Positions 25,002-33,584 are shown, counted from the stretch's first letter. The stretch: DNA of 64,000 bases from Croceibacterium_A sp044506565 (GCA_044506565.1 JBIQKN010000005.1:1-64000), one strand, 5' to 3'. The notes: generated by a model not told the origin, from the sequence alone. A program made the numbers and translations.

Positions 25002-26219
25002 ATGAGCCCCGGCGCGGCAAACCCGCCGTCCGAGTTCCGGCGGGGCTGGCCGGTGGTCCTCGCCGCCGCGACGGGCACCGGCCTCGGGATTGCCGGCCTG
25101 CTGACTTACACCTCGGGCATCTTCGCCAAGGATCTCGAGGCGGCAATCGGCCTCAGCCGCACGACGCTCGGCGCGGCGTTCTTCGGCGCAACGGTCACGC
25201 TCGCGCTGGCCATGCCGCTTGTCGGCTGGCTGGTGGACCGGTTCGGCCCGCGCTGGCCCGCGGTATTCGGCGCCCTCGCGCTTTCCGGGGGGTTTCTCGC
25301 CTTGGGAACCGTGGTCGAGACGGTGCCGATGTACATCGCGACGATGGCGGCGATCGGGTTCTTCGCCGCATGCTCGGCGCCCGTGGCCTATACGCGCGCA
25401 GTGAATGCCGTGTTCGACCGCTCGCGCGGGCTGGCGCTGGGCTTCACCCAGGTCGGCATCGGCGTAGCGGCGATGGTAGTCCCGCCGATCCTGGCGATGA
25501 TCGTGGCTGAACGCGGATGGACCACGGGCTACGCGGCGTTGGCGGTAATCGCGGCGCTTGGTGTCGTGCCGGCGCTGGCCCTGCCGAGCCGGAACGAGGC
25601 AGCCGCCCGTCCTGCGGGCGACGGCAGCCAGCTTCGCTCCCCGCTGTTCCTGAAGCTGCTGCTCGCCTTCGGGGCCATGTCGCTCGCCTTTGCCGGCCTG
25701 CTGACCCACTTCGTGCCGATGCTGCGCGAGGCCGGCGTCGATGCGCCTACGGCGGGCCGGATCGCCGGGTTGATCGGCGGATCGGTCATCGTCAGCCGTC
25801 TCGTCGTCGGCTGGCTGGCCGACCGGCTGGAAGCACCGAGGATCGGCGCCGTGTGCTGCGCGCTTTGTGCCCTGGGTTGCTTGGCGCTCGCCTGGCAGGG
25901 CGCGGCGTTCGCATGGCTCGGCGCGGTGGCGCTCGGGACGGCGATGGGCGCAGAAGCGGACCTGATCGGCTACCTCACCGCTCGTTACTTCGGCATGGCC
26001 AACTACGGACGACTGTACGCTGTGCAGTATGCCAGCTTCATGCTGATGGGCGGCGTCAGCCCGCTGTGGATCGGTGCACTGGCGGACGCGACGGGCGGCT
26101 ACACGGTCCCGCTGCTGGTCACAGTAGGCGGTCTCGCGGTGGCGATCGTGCTGTTCCTCCGCTTGCCCAAAGTCCACGCCGCGCCACCCCGCAACGTTCC
26201 ACCGGAGGCAATCGCATGA
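25002..26219 (+). CDS. MFS transporter (monocarboxylate/OFA-like)
   Basis: A 405-aa protein with twelve predicted helices, GWLVDRFGPRWPAVFG after helix 2 and GLALGFTQVGIGVAAMVVPP in the first half. The pattern is that of oxalate/formate and monocarboxylate carriers (MCT/OFA group). It is third in a row of unrelated MFS genes. Its stop overlaps the ATG of the GST gene. Uptake of the carboxylic substrate or release of a short acid product is plausible. Confidence 0.88.
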   Translation: MSPGAANPPSEFRRGWPVVLAAATGTGLGIAGLLTYTSGIFAKDLEAAIGLSRTTLGAAFFGATVTLALAMPLVGWLVDRFGPRWPAVFGALALSGGFLALGTVVETVPMYIATMAAIGFFAACSAPVAYTRAVNAVFDRSRGLALGFTQVGIGVAAMVVPPILAMIVAERGWTTGYAALAVIAALGVVPALALPSRNEAAARPAGDGSQLRSPLFLKLLLAFGAMSLAFAGLLTHFVPMLREAGVDAPTAGRIAGLIGGSVIVSRLVVGWLADRLEAPRIGAVCCALCALGCLALAWQGAAFAWLGAVALGTAMGAEADLIGYLTARYFGMANYGRLYAVQYASFMLMGGVSPLWIGALADATGGYTVPLLVTVGGLAVAIVLFLRLPKVHAAPPRNVPPEAIA

Positions 26220-26893
26220 CGGCCGTTCTTTACACCGCTCCCGAAACCTGTGGCCGAGTCACGGCTATCGCGCTCGAGGAAGCGGGTGTCGCGTTCGAGA
26301 CGCGCGTGATCCGCTTCCTCAAGGGCGAGCACAAGTCGCCCGAGTTCAAGCAGCTGAACCCGAAGGGCAAAGTGCCCGCGCTCGAGATCGACGGCACCGT
26401 GCTGACCGAGAACGTCGCCATCCTGACCTACCTGAACGAGCGTTTCCCGGCCGCGGGCCTGATGCCGCCGGCACCGACGCTGGCAGATCGCTGCCGGCAA
26501 CTGGCCGACCTGTGCTTCTGCGCCGCAACGCTCCACCCGCTCGTGACCCGCATACGGATGCCGATGTTCTTCGCCGGGCCCGAGCACGCCGCGCTGGTCA
26601 AGCGAACCGCGGCTACGGCGATGGACGAATATTTCCAGCTCGTCGAAGACCGGCTGGCGGCCGGCCCGTGGTGGTACGGTGACGCGTGGTCGGCGATGGA
26701 CGGCTACCTGTTCTGGGTGTTCTGGCGGGTCGAAGGCGCCGGCTACGACGTCGCGCGCTTCCCCCACTTCACCCGGCACGCGCGCGCCATGGAGCAACGA
26801 CCCGCGGTGGTTCGCGCGCTGGCCCGCGAGGAGGAAGCGCAAGCGCAATTGGCGCGCGAAGGCCTCAAGTTCGTTCCTCCTGCCATCGACTGA
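26216..26893 (+). CDS. Glutathione S-transferase family protein
   Basis: A 225-aa protein with the N-terminal thioredoxin domain (YTAPETCGR active-site loop, NPKGKVPALEIDG with cis-Pro, TENVAILTYL for the glutathione gamma-glutamyl group) and the helical C-terminal domain. In aromatic degradation such proteins often isomerise maleylpyruvate or maleylacetoacetate before a FAH hydrolase. Two FAH enzymes are encoded in the same island, so that role is attractive but not demonstrated. It is the last gene of the long operon, coupled to the MFS gene by an ATGA overlap. Confidence 0.88.
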   Translation: MTAVLYTAPETCGRVTAIALEEAGVAFETRVIRFLKGEHKSPEFKQLNPKGKVPALEIDGTVLTENVAILTYLNERFPAAGLMPPAPTLADRCRQLADLCFCAATLHPLVTRIRMPMFFAGPEHAALVKRTAATAMDEYFQLVEDRLAAGPWWYGDAWSAMDGYLFWVFWRVEGAGYDVARFPHFTRHARAMEQRPAVVRALAREEEAQAQLAREGLKFVPPAID

Positions 26894-26944
26894 CGGCCCG
26901 GGATCGATCTGGCGGGCTTGCGTCCTGTCCGCGATCGTCCATAA

Positions 26945-26962
26945 ATTCCTGAGAACAAGAAT
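26945..26962. promoter_or_regulatory. Putative TetR operator 3 (weaker)
   Basis: ATTCCTGAGAACAAGAAT has the same 18-bp length and the same outer arms as operators 1 and 2, except one changed base in the right arm. It lies 20 bp before the Tat amidohydrolase start and just behind a possible -35/-10 pair (TTGCGT, CATAAA). Confidence 0.4.
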
Positions 26963-26982
26963 AAAGAGAGGACGCCAGCGCC

Positions 26983-27810
26983 ATGAAACTCACGCGCCGG
27001 ACCATGCTGCAGGGCGGAACCGCCGCGCTGATGCTCAGCGGCGCCGCCGGAGCGCAAAGCCAGCCGCAGTTCGCCAGCAGTGCAATCGACGTGCACCACC
27101 ATTTCCTGCCGCCGTTCTACAAGCCGCACGTCAAAGGCTGGATGGACCGGTTCGCCACCGGGGTGGACGCGGTGATGGCCTGGACCCCCGAGGCTTCGCT
27201 CGCCGCGATGGACGAAGCGAAGGTCGAGCGGTCGATCCTTTCGATCTCCTCGCCCGGCGTGCATTTCGGCAACGACGGCGAGGCNNNNNNNNNNNNNNNN
27301 NNNNNNNNNNNNNNNNNNNNNNNNNNNNNNNNNNNNNNNNNNNNNNNNNNNNNNNNNNNNNNNNNNNNNNNNNNNNNNNNNNNNCTCGCCACGCCGCTGA
27401 TCGAGTTTCCGGTCGACACCGCGCGCACGATCTCGAGCCTGCTGTGGGCCGGCGTGTTCAGCGCCTATCTGACGATCCGCTTCATCTTCTCGCATGGCGG
27501 CGGCGTGCTGCCGATGGTCGCCGAGCGCGTGATCGCGATGGGGTTCGTCAACCGCGAGCTGCTCGCGCGCGTGCCCGAGGGCGCCGCCGCGGCGCTGTCC
27601 AGGCTCTACGTCGACACCGCAAGCGTCGGCAACCCGGCGGCAATGGCGGCGCTCCAGCAATGGTTGCCGACCGAGCAGATCCTCTACGGGACCGATTTCC
27701 CGTGGGGCACGCTCGCCTCGTCCCGCACGGGGCTCGCCAATCTTAGTCTCGACACGGAAACACTCTCGGCGATCGAGCGCCGTAACGCCGAGCACCTGCT
27801 CGGCCTCTGA
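26983..27810 (+). CDS. Tat-exported amidohydrolase (ACMSD-like), interrupted by a gap
   Basis: The N-terminus MKLTRRTMLQGGTAALMLSG is a twin-arginine signal, with cleavage likely near GAAGAQS. The mature part starts with the metal motif AIDVHHHFLPP. After the gap come FSHGGGVLPM and YGTDFPWG, the His and Asp ligands. The N run (27285-27384) removes the stretch with the third and fourth strands; roughly 90-100 residues are expected there. The fold is the same family as the decarboxylase at 21579, but this one is predicted to act in the periplasm. It begins a third transcription unit with putative operator 3 upstream. Confidence 0.84.
   Translation: MKLTRRTMLQGGTAALMLSGAAGAQSQPQFASSAIDVHHHFLPPFYKPHVKGWMDRFATGVDAVMAWTPEASLAAMDEAKVERSILSISSPGVHFGNDGEXXXXXXXXXXXXXXXXXXXXXXXXXXXXXXXXXXLATPLIEFPVDTARTISSLLWAGVFSAYLTIRFIFSHGGGVLPMVAERVIAMGFVNRELLARVPEGAAAALSRLYVDTASVGNPAAMAALQQWLPTEQILYGTDFPWGTLASSRTGLANLSLDTETLSAIERRNAEHLLGL
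27285..27384. other. Scaffold gap, 100 N, inside the Tat amidohydrolase
   Basis: No overlap between flanks. The frame happens to be preserved across the 100 N, but family length suggests about 300 bp are missing. Confidence 0.85.
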
Positions 27811-27847
27811 TTTGCAGCCGCGAAGCTTCGTGAGGGAAAGGCGTTCG

Positions 27848-29014
27848 ATGTATCCCCCGACCACCGAAAGAGACCACCGCTGGAGCCGCACCCGCGAGGG
27901 CATGAGCGCGGCCGGGATCGATTGCCTGATCGTCGTCGGCAACGCGGGCCTGAACCTCTACCGGCTCGCCGACCTGCAATACCTCACCGGCACGCTGCGC
28001 GAAGGGATCCTGCTGTTCCCCCTCGAAGGCCAGCCGGCGATGCTGTCGTTCGGCGGCGGGCACGATCCGGACGCCTGGGTGACCGATCACCGGAACGGCT
28101 ATCCGCGGTTTGCCGAAGGGATCCTCGGCATCGTCGAAGAGAGAGGCTGGGAGAACTACACCTTCGGCGCGCTGCTGTCGGGCTACGAAGGCGATCTGGC
28201 CTTCCCGTCCGAAATCCACCGGCGCCTGTCCGAGCGCCTGCCCAACGCCGCGATCGTCGACGCGGCGCCGATCCTCGAGCGCGTGCGACGCGTGAAAACC
28301 GACTACGAGATCGAGCGCTTCCGCCTGGGATGCCAGGTCGGGCGCGCGGCGATCGAAGCGGTCGCCACCCTCGCAAGACCCGGAGTCAGCGATCTCGACG
28401 TCAAGGCGCAGCTGATGAGCACGCTGTTCCGCGGCGGGTGCGATTCGCACACGCTGCTGCTGTTCCATTCGGGCAGCCGGAGCGTGCACGGCGCGATGGG
28501 CGGCTCGCTGCCGTCGCCGAGGGGCCGCGTGCTCGAAGAGGGCGACGTCATCAACACCGAGTTCGATGCCCGGTTCGAGGGATACTGCGCGCAGTTCAAC
28601 CAGCCGTTCTTCGTCGGCAAGGTGGACGACGCCTGGCACGACGTGGCCAGGACCGCGGGCGAAAGCTTTGCCGCCGGGATCGACGCGCTGAGGCCCGGTC
28701 TCTCGGCAGGCGAACTGCAGGCGCTAATGAAAGCCCCGGCGCTCGCGCGCGGCTACCAGGTTCTCGGGCCGATGTTCCACGGCCTCGGCCTGTCGTTCGA
28801 GGCGCCGATCGCGCAGACCTCGCTCGGCACCAGCTTCACCGAAGACCTCGAGATCACTCTCGAGCCGGGAATGGTCCTCGAACTGGAGCCGCACGTCGTG
28901 GCGCAAGACTTCTCCCGTGGCTGTTCGCTCGGTTGCCCGGTGCTGATTACATCGCAAGGTTGCGAGATCCTGGCCGAGGGCTGGCAGCCTGCCCCCGTTC
29001 GAATAACCACCTGA
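27848..29014 (+). CDS. M24 family creatinase/prolidase-like protein
   Basis: A 388-aa two-domain pita-bread protein. The ATG at 27848 is preceded by GAGGGAAAGG; an upstream TTG has no such signal. Aligned by eye on the GY of aminopeptidase P, the first two metal aspartates are Glu and Gln (NTEFDARFEGYCAQ), and the last Glu is replaced in GCSLGCPVLIT. The His (FHGLGLSF) and one Glu (LEPGMVLELEP) remain. This pattern fits a metal-independent hydrolase such as creatinase rather than a peptidase. It is 37 bp behind the Tat amidohydrolase and likely co-transcribed. The substrate is unknown. Confidence 0.82.
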   Translation: MYPPTTERDHRWSRTREGMSAAGIDCLIVVGNAGLNLYRLADLQYLTGTLREGILLFPLEGQPAMLSFGGGHDPDAWVTDHRNGYPRFAEGILGIVEERGWENYTFGALLSGYEGDLAFPSEIHRRLSERLPNAAIVDAAPILERVRRVKTDYEIERFRLGCQVGRAAIEAVATLARPGVSDLDVKAQLMSTLFRGGCDSHTLLLFHSGSRSVHGAMGGSLPSPRGRVLEEGDVINTEFDARFEGYCAQFNQPFFVGKVDDAWHDVARTAGESFAAGIDALRPGLSAGELQALMKAPALARGYQVLGPMFHGLGLSFEAPIAQTSLGTSFTEDLEITLEPGMVLELEPHVVAQDFSRGCSLGCPVLITSQGCEILAEGWQPAPVRITT

Positions 29015-29110
29015 AGAGTTAAGCGCGGGCACGGTGATCTAACCCGCAAGCAGGCCCTTGATAGTCATGTCGGGCGCGCCGATCGCAGGAAAGCTGCGGA
29101 AGTCCGCCGC

Positions 29111-30556
29111 CTAGGAGAGCTTCAGCGATCCCGCCGGCGCCCACGCCCCGTGCACCTGGGGCGCAGCCGCGAACGGAAGCAGCGCCCGGGCCAGCGGGCC
29201 CGCCTCGAGCCGCTGCGCGTCGGCCACCACCAGCTCGCCGCAGCCTGTGGCGGCGTTCGTCGCTACCGCGACCAGCCAGCCATCGCCCTCCGCGGCTCCG
29301 GCCCCGCGGGGCACGAAACGGCATTCGCCGGCGCGATAGTCTGCGCCGAGGTCGAGGACCGACATCTGCCGCTGCTCGACGTCGAACCGAACGTAGGCGT
29401 TGGGCATCACCCACATCGCCGCCTGTTTCGATGGATCGCCATGCACGTCCCGCGCCCCGAAGCAGTAGCGGTGGCGGTAGCCGACGAACCGCGGATCGAC
29501 GTCGCCGAGATCGCCGATCACTTCCTCGAACAGCCGCTCCTCGCGCCATTCGTTGCCGCTCGAGGCGAGGTCGAAGTGCAACCGCCGCAGGTGCGCCTTG
29601 CCATATTGCGGCGACCAGGATGAGCCGTCGACGTTCCTGAAGAAGGGGAACGGATTGCCGCAGTAGAACGGCGCATCGAGCATGATCCGCCCGTCCTCCT
29701 CCCAGGCGTTGAAGGTGTGCAGCTGGCAGGTCTTCGGCCCGGTGAACCAGCGCAGGTCCGAGCCATCGCCGTCACGCCGCAGCACGCCGATCCGCGCCGG
29801 CGCGTCGGGATCCCAGCGCCACATCGGCCCGCCGGCCCGGCCGGCCTCCTCGCTGGTCCAGTAGCCTGCCAGCGGGAGCAGGATGTGGTTCTCGGTGATT
29901 GCCATGTCGTGGATCATGTCGAGCCACGGCATTTCGACGCGGATCTCGTGCCGCAGCGAGCCGTCGCGCGCGAAGGTCCACAGGTGGACGTCCTTGGAAT
30001 AGTTTCCGGCGGCCTGGTAGCCGAACGCGACCATCTCCCCGGTCCGCCCGTCGATCTTCGGATGCGCGGTGAACGTCAGGCTCTCGACCTTGCCGCCGAA
30101 GTCGTGGAGGCCGCGCGTCTCGAGCGTTTCGGGATCGATCAGGTAGGGAAGGCTGTCCTCCTTGAGGGCGAACAGACGCCCGCCATGCACCCACGCCGTG
30201 GTGTTGGCCGCGCCGGCGTTCAGCTGCCTGACGTCGGCGTCGTCGGTGAACCTGTTGCGGTAGTAGCCGAAGCGCATTCGCTCCTTCTCGCGATTGGCGG
30301 CCAGCCGCTCGGTCTCCACGTAGCGCGCAGCATAAGTCACGCGCCCGTCGGCGATGCGGAACATCGAGACGATCCCGTCTGCATGGAGCAGCACGTCGTC
30401 TTCGAACTTCGGCGGATAGTACCAGGCACCCCCGAGGCGGTAGAGCGTCCCTTCGAGCCCCGGCGGCAGGCTGCCGACGATTTCGCAATCGATCGGCTCG
30501 ACCTCCCGCTGCCGCTCACCCCAACCGGGCAGGCGCACTCCCGCCGCTTGCGTCAT
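29111..30556 (-). CDS. Carotenoid/lignostilbene cleavage dioxygenase
   Basis: A 481-aa seven-bladed-propeller Fe(II) oxygenase (RPE65/CCD family), which splits alkene double bonds with O2. Four iron His are seen in FTAHPKID, MIHDMAIT, QLHTFNAWEED and near the C-terminus in VHGAWAP. AGGAGG (30563-30568 on the minus strand) abuts an ATG at 30562 but is spaced 6 nt from the ATG at 30556, so the latter is taken as start. Sphingomonads use such enzymes on lignin-derived stilbenes as well as carotenoids. The adjoining aromatic island favours a stilbene-like substrate; the carotenoid alternative remains open. Confidence 0.87.
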   Translation of the reverse strand: MTQAAGVRLPGWGERQREVEPIDCEIVGSLPPGLEGTLYRLGGAWYYPPKFEDDVLLHADGIVSMFRIADGRVTYAARYVETERLAANREKERMRFGYYRNRFTDDADVRQLNAGAANTTAWVHGGRLFALKEDSLPYLIDPETLETRGLHDFGGKVESLTFTAHPKIDGRTGEMVAFGYQAAGNYSKDVHLWTFARDGSLRHEIRVEMPWLDMIHDMAITENHILLPLAGYWTSEEAGRAGGPMWRWDPDAPARIGVLRRDGDGSDLRWFTGPKTCQLHTFNAWEEDGRIMLDAPFYCGNPFPFFRNVDGSSWSPQYGKAHLRRLHFDLASSGNEWREERLFEEVIGDLGDVDPRFVGYRHRYCFGARDVHGDPSKQAAMWVMPNAYVRFDVEQRQMSVLDLGADYRAGECRFVPRGAGAAEGDGWLVAVATNAATGCGELVVADAQRLEAGPLARALLPFAAAPQVHGAWAPAGSLKLS

Positions 30557-31184
30557 TGACATCCTCCTATGGCGATTGCCGGCCAAAGCGGTGCGGCGTC
30601 GTTGGCGAGGCGCATAGCACTTCGTCGATCCGAGTGAACCGTCCCAGAATGCCGGAAGTTGCCGAGAGCTGCCCTCAACGTGCCGGCGCGCCACTGGCGC
30701 CCGGAACTGGAAAGGCAGGCTCGCGAGGGGCAAAGAACGACTTGGCTCACGGGGGACCGTTGGCGCTTGACAGATGTTCTCAACCAAATAAGTTGAGTTT
30801 GAGTGTCCGATCCCGCACTCGCCTCTCCCATGGGATCCGCGGCTTTTGATCGGGAAGCAGCTTGCTCCGCGTCACCAACGGCTAAAGCGCGCGATGCCCA
30901 GGCGACCACGCTCGGCATCGTGTTCCCTCCACAAGAGGTGATACGATGCGCATGACGACACAAACCTAACCCCAAGGCAGCCTGCAGGCCGCGGTCGACC
31001 GACTGCGGCCCGCCGCCGGCGTCCTCTCCCGCCGACATCCGGTCGCGACCGCGAGGCCGCGCCTGCAGCCTGTTGCCCGCATTCCGCACCCCGCGCTGCG
31101 GCTCGCCCGCGCGCGCACGAACAACACACCGGCACGGTCCGTCCGATGCCGCACGGCGCCACGCGCGCCCATCAGGGATCCATC
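30557..31184. other. 628-bp divergent intergenic region
   Basis: It separates the cleavage dioxygenase and a TonB receptor. No credible gene was found. It contains the CTCAAC/GTTGAG palindrome at 30779-30797 and a TTGACA at 30767-30772. The remainder shows GC-rich sequence without clear signals. Confidence 0.6.
30779..30797. promoter_or_regulatory. Inverted repeat, candidate operator
   Basis: CTCAAC and GTTGAG are separated by CAAATAA, an AT-rich centre in GC-rich DNA, directly next to TTGACA. It differs from the ATTCC/GGAAT operators, so it would bind a different regulator. No regulator gene adjoins it. Confidence 0.4.
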
Positions 31185-33584
31185 ATGAGACTACACGTTC
31201 CTTCCGCACGCCTGTTGCTTCTTTCCGGCTCCGCGCTGCTCCCCCTGACCGCGGCCGCGCCCGCTCTCGCGCAGGACGCGCTCATTGAGAGCGAGGCCGT
31301 CGAGTTCGATGCCGGACTCGCCGCGGGCGGCGACGACACCGAGATCATCGTCAGCGCCCGCCGGCGCGACGAACGCGCGCAGGACGTGCCAATCGCGCTG
31401 ACCGCGGTCTCCGGCGAAACGCTCGAGCGCACCGGGGCGATCAACCTGACGCAGATCGCCCAACTCACCCCCTCGCTGGTGATCCGCAACAACAACGCCC
31501 GCAACACGTTCGCCAACATCCGCGGGCTCGGCTCGAATGCCGCGCAGAACGACGGGCTCGAGGTCGGCGTCGGGTTCTACGTCGACGACGTCTACTACGG
31601 CCGCATCGGTTCGTCGCAGTTCGACCTGATCGACCTCGAGCGGGTCGAGGTCCTGCGCGGGCCGCAGGGTACGCTGTTCGGCAAGAACACCACCGCGGGC
31701 GCCATCAACATCACGACGCGCGCGCCGTCGTTCGACTTCGGCTTCACCGGCGAGATCGCGATCGGCGAGGACGGCTACGTCCAGGCGCGCGCCTCGGCGA
31801 CCGGGCCGATCGTCGACGACCTCATCGCGTTTCGCGTGACGGGTTCCTACACCGAGCGCGACGGCACGCTGTTCAACCTCTACGACGGCCGCGAGATCAA
31901 CGACTACCAGAACGTCAACCTGCGCGGCCAGCTGCTGCTGACGCCCGCTCCGAACTTCGAGATCCGCCTGATCGGAGACTACTCGAAGCAGGATTCGTAC
32001 TCGCGCGTCTCGAGCCTCGTCGGGGTCTTCACCGAGTTTGCCAACGGCGCCCCGCTCAACAACAACCACCTGCAGCGCGCCGAGCGCGGCGGCTACACTT
32101 ACCGCTTCGACATCACCGACCCGTTCGCGCGGATCGTCGACGTCAACGGCCCGGTCCAGGCCGACATGGAAGGCTACGGCGTCTCGGCCAAGATCGACTG
32201 GGATCTCGGCCCGGTCGCACTGACCTCGATCACCGCCTGGCGCGGGTGGGACTGGCTGCCCGACAACGACGTCGACGACACGCCACTCGCGGTGATGCTG
32301 CGCAGCGGCACCGACAACCACCAGCGCCAGTTCAGCCAGGAGCTGCGGCTCGCCTCGACCGGCGAGCGAACCGTCGACTGGGTCGTCGGCCTCTACTACT
32401 TCTGGCAGAACGTGAACGGGCTCGGGCACTACCAGCCCGGTCCCGACTACGCGGTGTGGAACAACCCGAGCGCCGACCGCGACCTCGCCAACTACGCCTA
32501 CGACGGGTTCCTTTCACTCTCGATCATCGAGCCGCGCACGCACAGCTACGCGGCGTTCGGCCAGGCCACATGGAACGTGACCGACGCGCTCAGCGTGACC
32601 GGCGGCCTGCGCTTCACTTACGAGGACAAGACAGGACTGTTCGACCAGTACACCGCGGCGGGCAACGACCTGTCGGTGCTGAGCCCGGAAGACCGCGCGG
32701 CCGCGCAGGCCCTGCGCGACGCGATCTATCCCGAGGTCAGCTACATCACCGGGCTCGAGAACAGCGCCCTCACCGGCCAGGTCACCGTCGCCTACGAGGC
32801 GGCGGCCGACGTGCTGACTTACGCGACGTACTCGCGCGGGGCCAAGTCGGGCGGTCTCAGCCTCGGTGTGCTGCCCGCCGGCGTCTCGCCGGTGGTCGAG
32901 CCGGAAAAGGTCGATGCCTGGGAACTCGGCGTCAAGAGCCAGTTCTGGGACCGGCGAGTGACGCTCAACGCCGCCGCCTACTGGACCGAGGTCGACAACT
33001 ACCAGGCAGCGATCTCCGAGCAGATCGGCACGACCAGCTCTTTCGTGCGCTACATCTCCAACATCCCGGGCGTGCGCTCGCGCGGCGTCGAGGTCGACCT
33101 GACGGTGGCACCGACCCGCAACGTCCGCCTGACCGCCTCAGCGGCCTACAACGACGCGGTTTACAAGGACTACACCAACGCCCAGGCCGCGCCGGAAAAC
33201 CGCAACGTCAGCCCGATCCAGGACCTCTCGGGTGTACAACTCGCGAACGCGCCGAAGTTTCTCTACCACCTTTCGGCCGACGTCTCGCAACCGGTCACGC
33301 TGCTGACGCCGCACGACGAGTTCTACGCGCGGTTCGACTTCAGCCACCGTTCGTCGAGCGACACCAGTTCGACCAACTCGATCTACGCACGGATCCCCGG
33401 TTACAGCCTTGCCAATGCCCGGATCGGCGTGCGGTTCGACGACACGTTCGACCTCTCGGTCTGGGTCACCAACCTGTTCGACAAGAAGTACTTCACCGCG
33501 CTCGGCGCGTCGAACCAGGGCCTGATCAGCGGCAACCTCGGCGACCCGCAGACCTTCGGCGCCACGCTGCGCGCGAGCTTCTGA
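31185..33584 (+). CDS. TonB-dependent outer-membrane receptor (phosphatase-linked)
   Basis: A 799-aa receptor starting MRLHVPSARLLLLSGSALLP, a signal peptide cleaved near ALAQ. The plug has EIIVSARRRDE and GPQGTLFGKNTTAGAIN. The barrel ends in TLRASF with the terminal Phe. The ATG at 31185 is preferred over an upstream in-frame ATG because of the signal peptide. A PhoD-type phosphatase gene follows 58 bp downstream, suggesting uptake of a phosphorylated or phosphate-releasing ligand, or one liberated by that enzyme. Confidence 0.93.
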   Translation: MRLHVPSARLLLLSGSALLPLTAAAPALAQDALIESEAVEFDAGLAAGGDDTEIIVSARRRDERAQDVPIALTAVSGETLERTGAINLTQIAQLTPSLVIRNNNARNTFANIRGLGSNAAQNDGLEVGVGFYVDDVYYGRIGSSQFDLIDLERVEVLRGPQGTLFGKNTTAGAINITTRAPSFDFGFTGEIAIGEDGYVQARASATGPIVDDLIAFRVTGSYTERDGTLFNLYDGREINDYQNVNLRGQLLLTPAPNFEIRLIGDYSKQDSYSRVSSLVGVFTEFANGAPLNNNHLQRAERGGYTYRFDITDPFARIVDVNGPVQADMEGYGVSAKIDWDLGPVALTSITAWRGWDWLPDNDVDDTPLAVMLRSGTDNHQRQFSQELRLASTGERTVDWVVGLYYFWQNVNGLGHYQPGPDYAVWNNPSADRDLANYAYDGFLSLSIIEPRTHSYAAFGQATWNVTDALSVTGGLRFTYEDKTGLFDQYTAAGNDLSVLSPEDRAAAQALRDAIYPEVSYITGLENSALTGQVTVAYEAAADVLTYATYSRGAKSGGLSLGVLPAGVSPVVEPEKVDAWELGVKSQFWDRRVTLNAAAYWTEVDNYQAAISEQIGTTSSFVRYISNIPGVRSRGVEVDLTVAPTRNVRLTASAAYNDAVYKDYTNAQAAPENRNVSPIQDLSGVQLANAPKFLYHLSADVSQPVTLLTPHDEFYARFDFSHRSSSDTSSTNSIYARIPGYSLANARIGVRFDDTFDLSVWVTNLFDKKYFTALGASNQGLISGNLGDPQTFGATLRASF

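Noticed and set aside
29060..29080. GTCGGGCGCGCCGAT as a possible right attachment site matching the tRNA-Arg 3' end
   Set aside because: Only about 14 of 16 bases match, in a GC-rich genome where such 10-bp cores occur by chance. The match does not extend into the T-arm.
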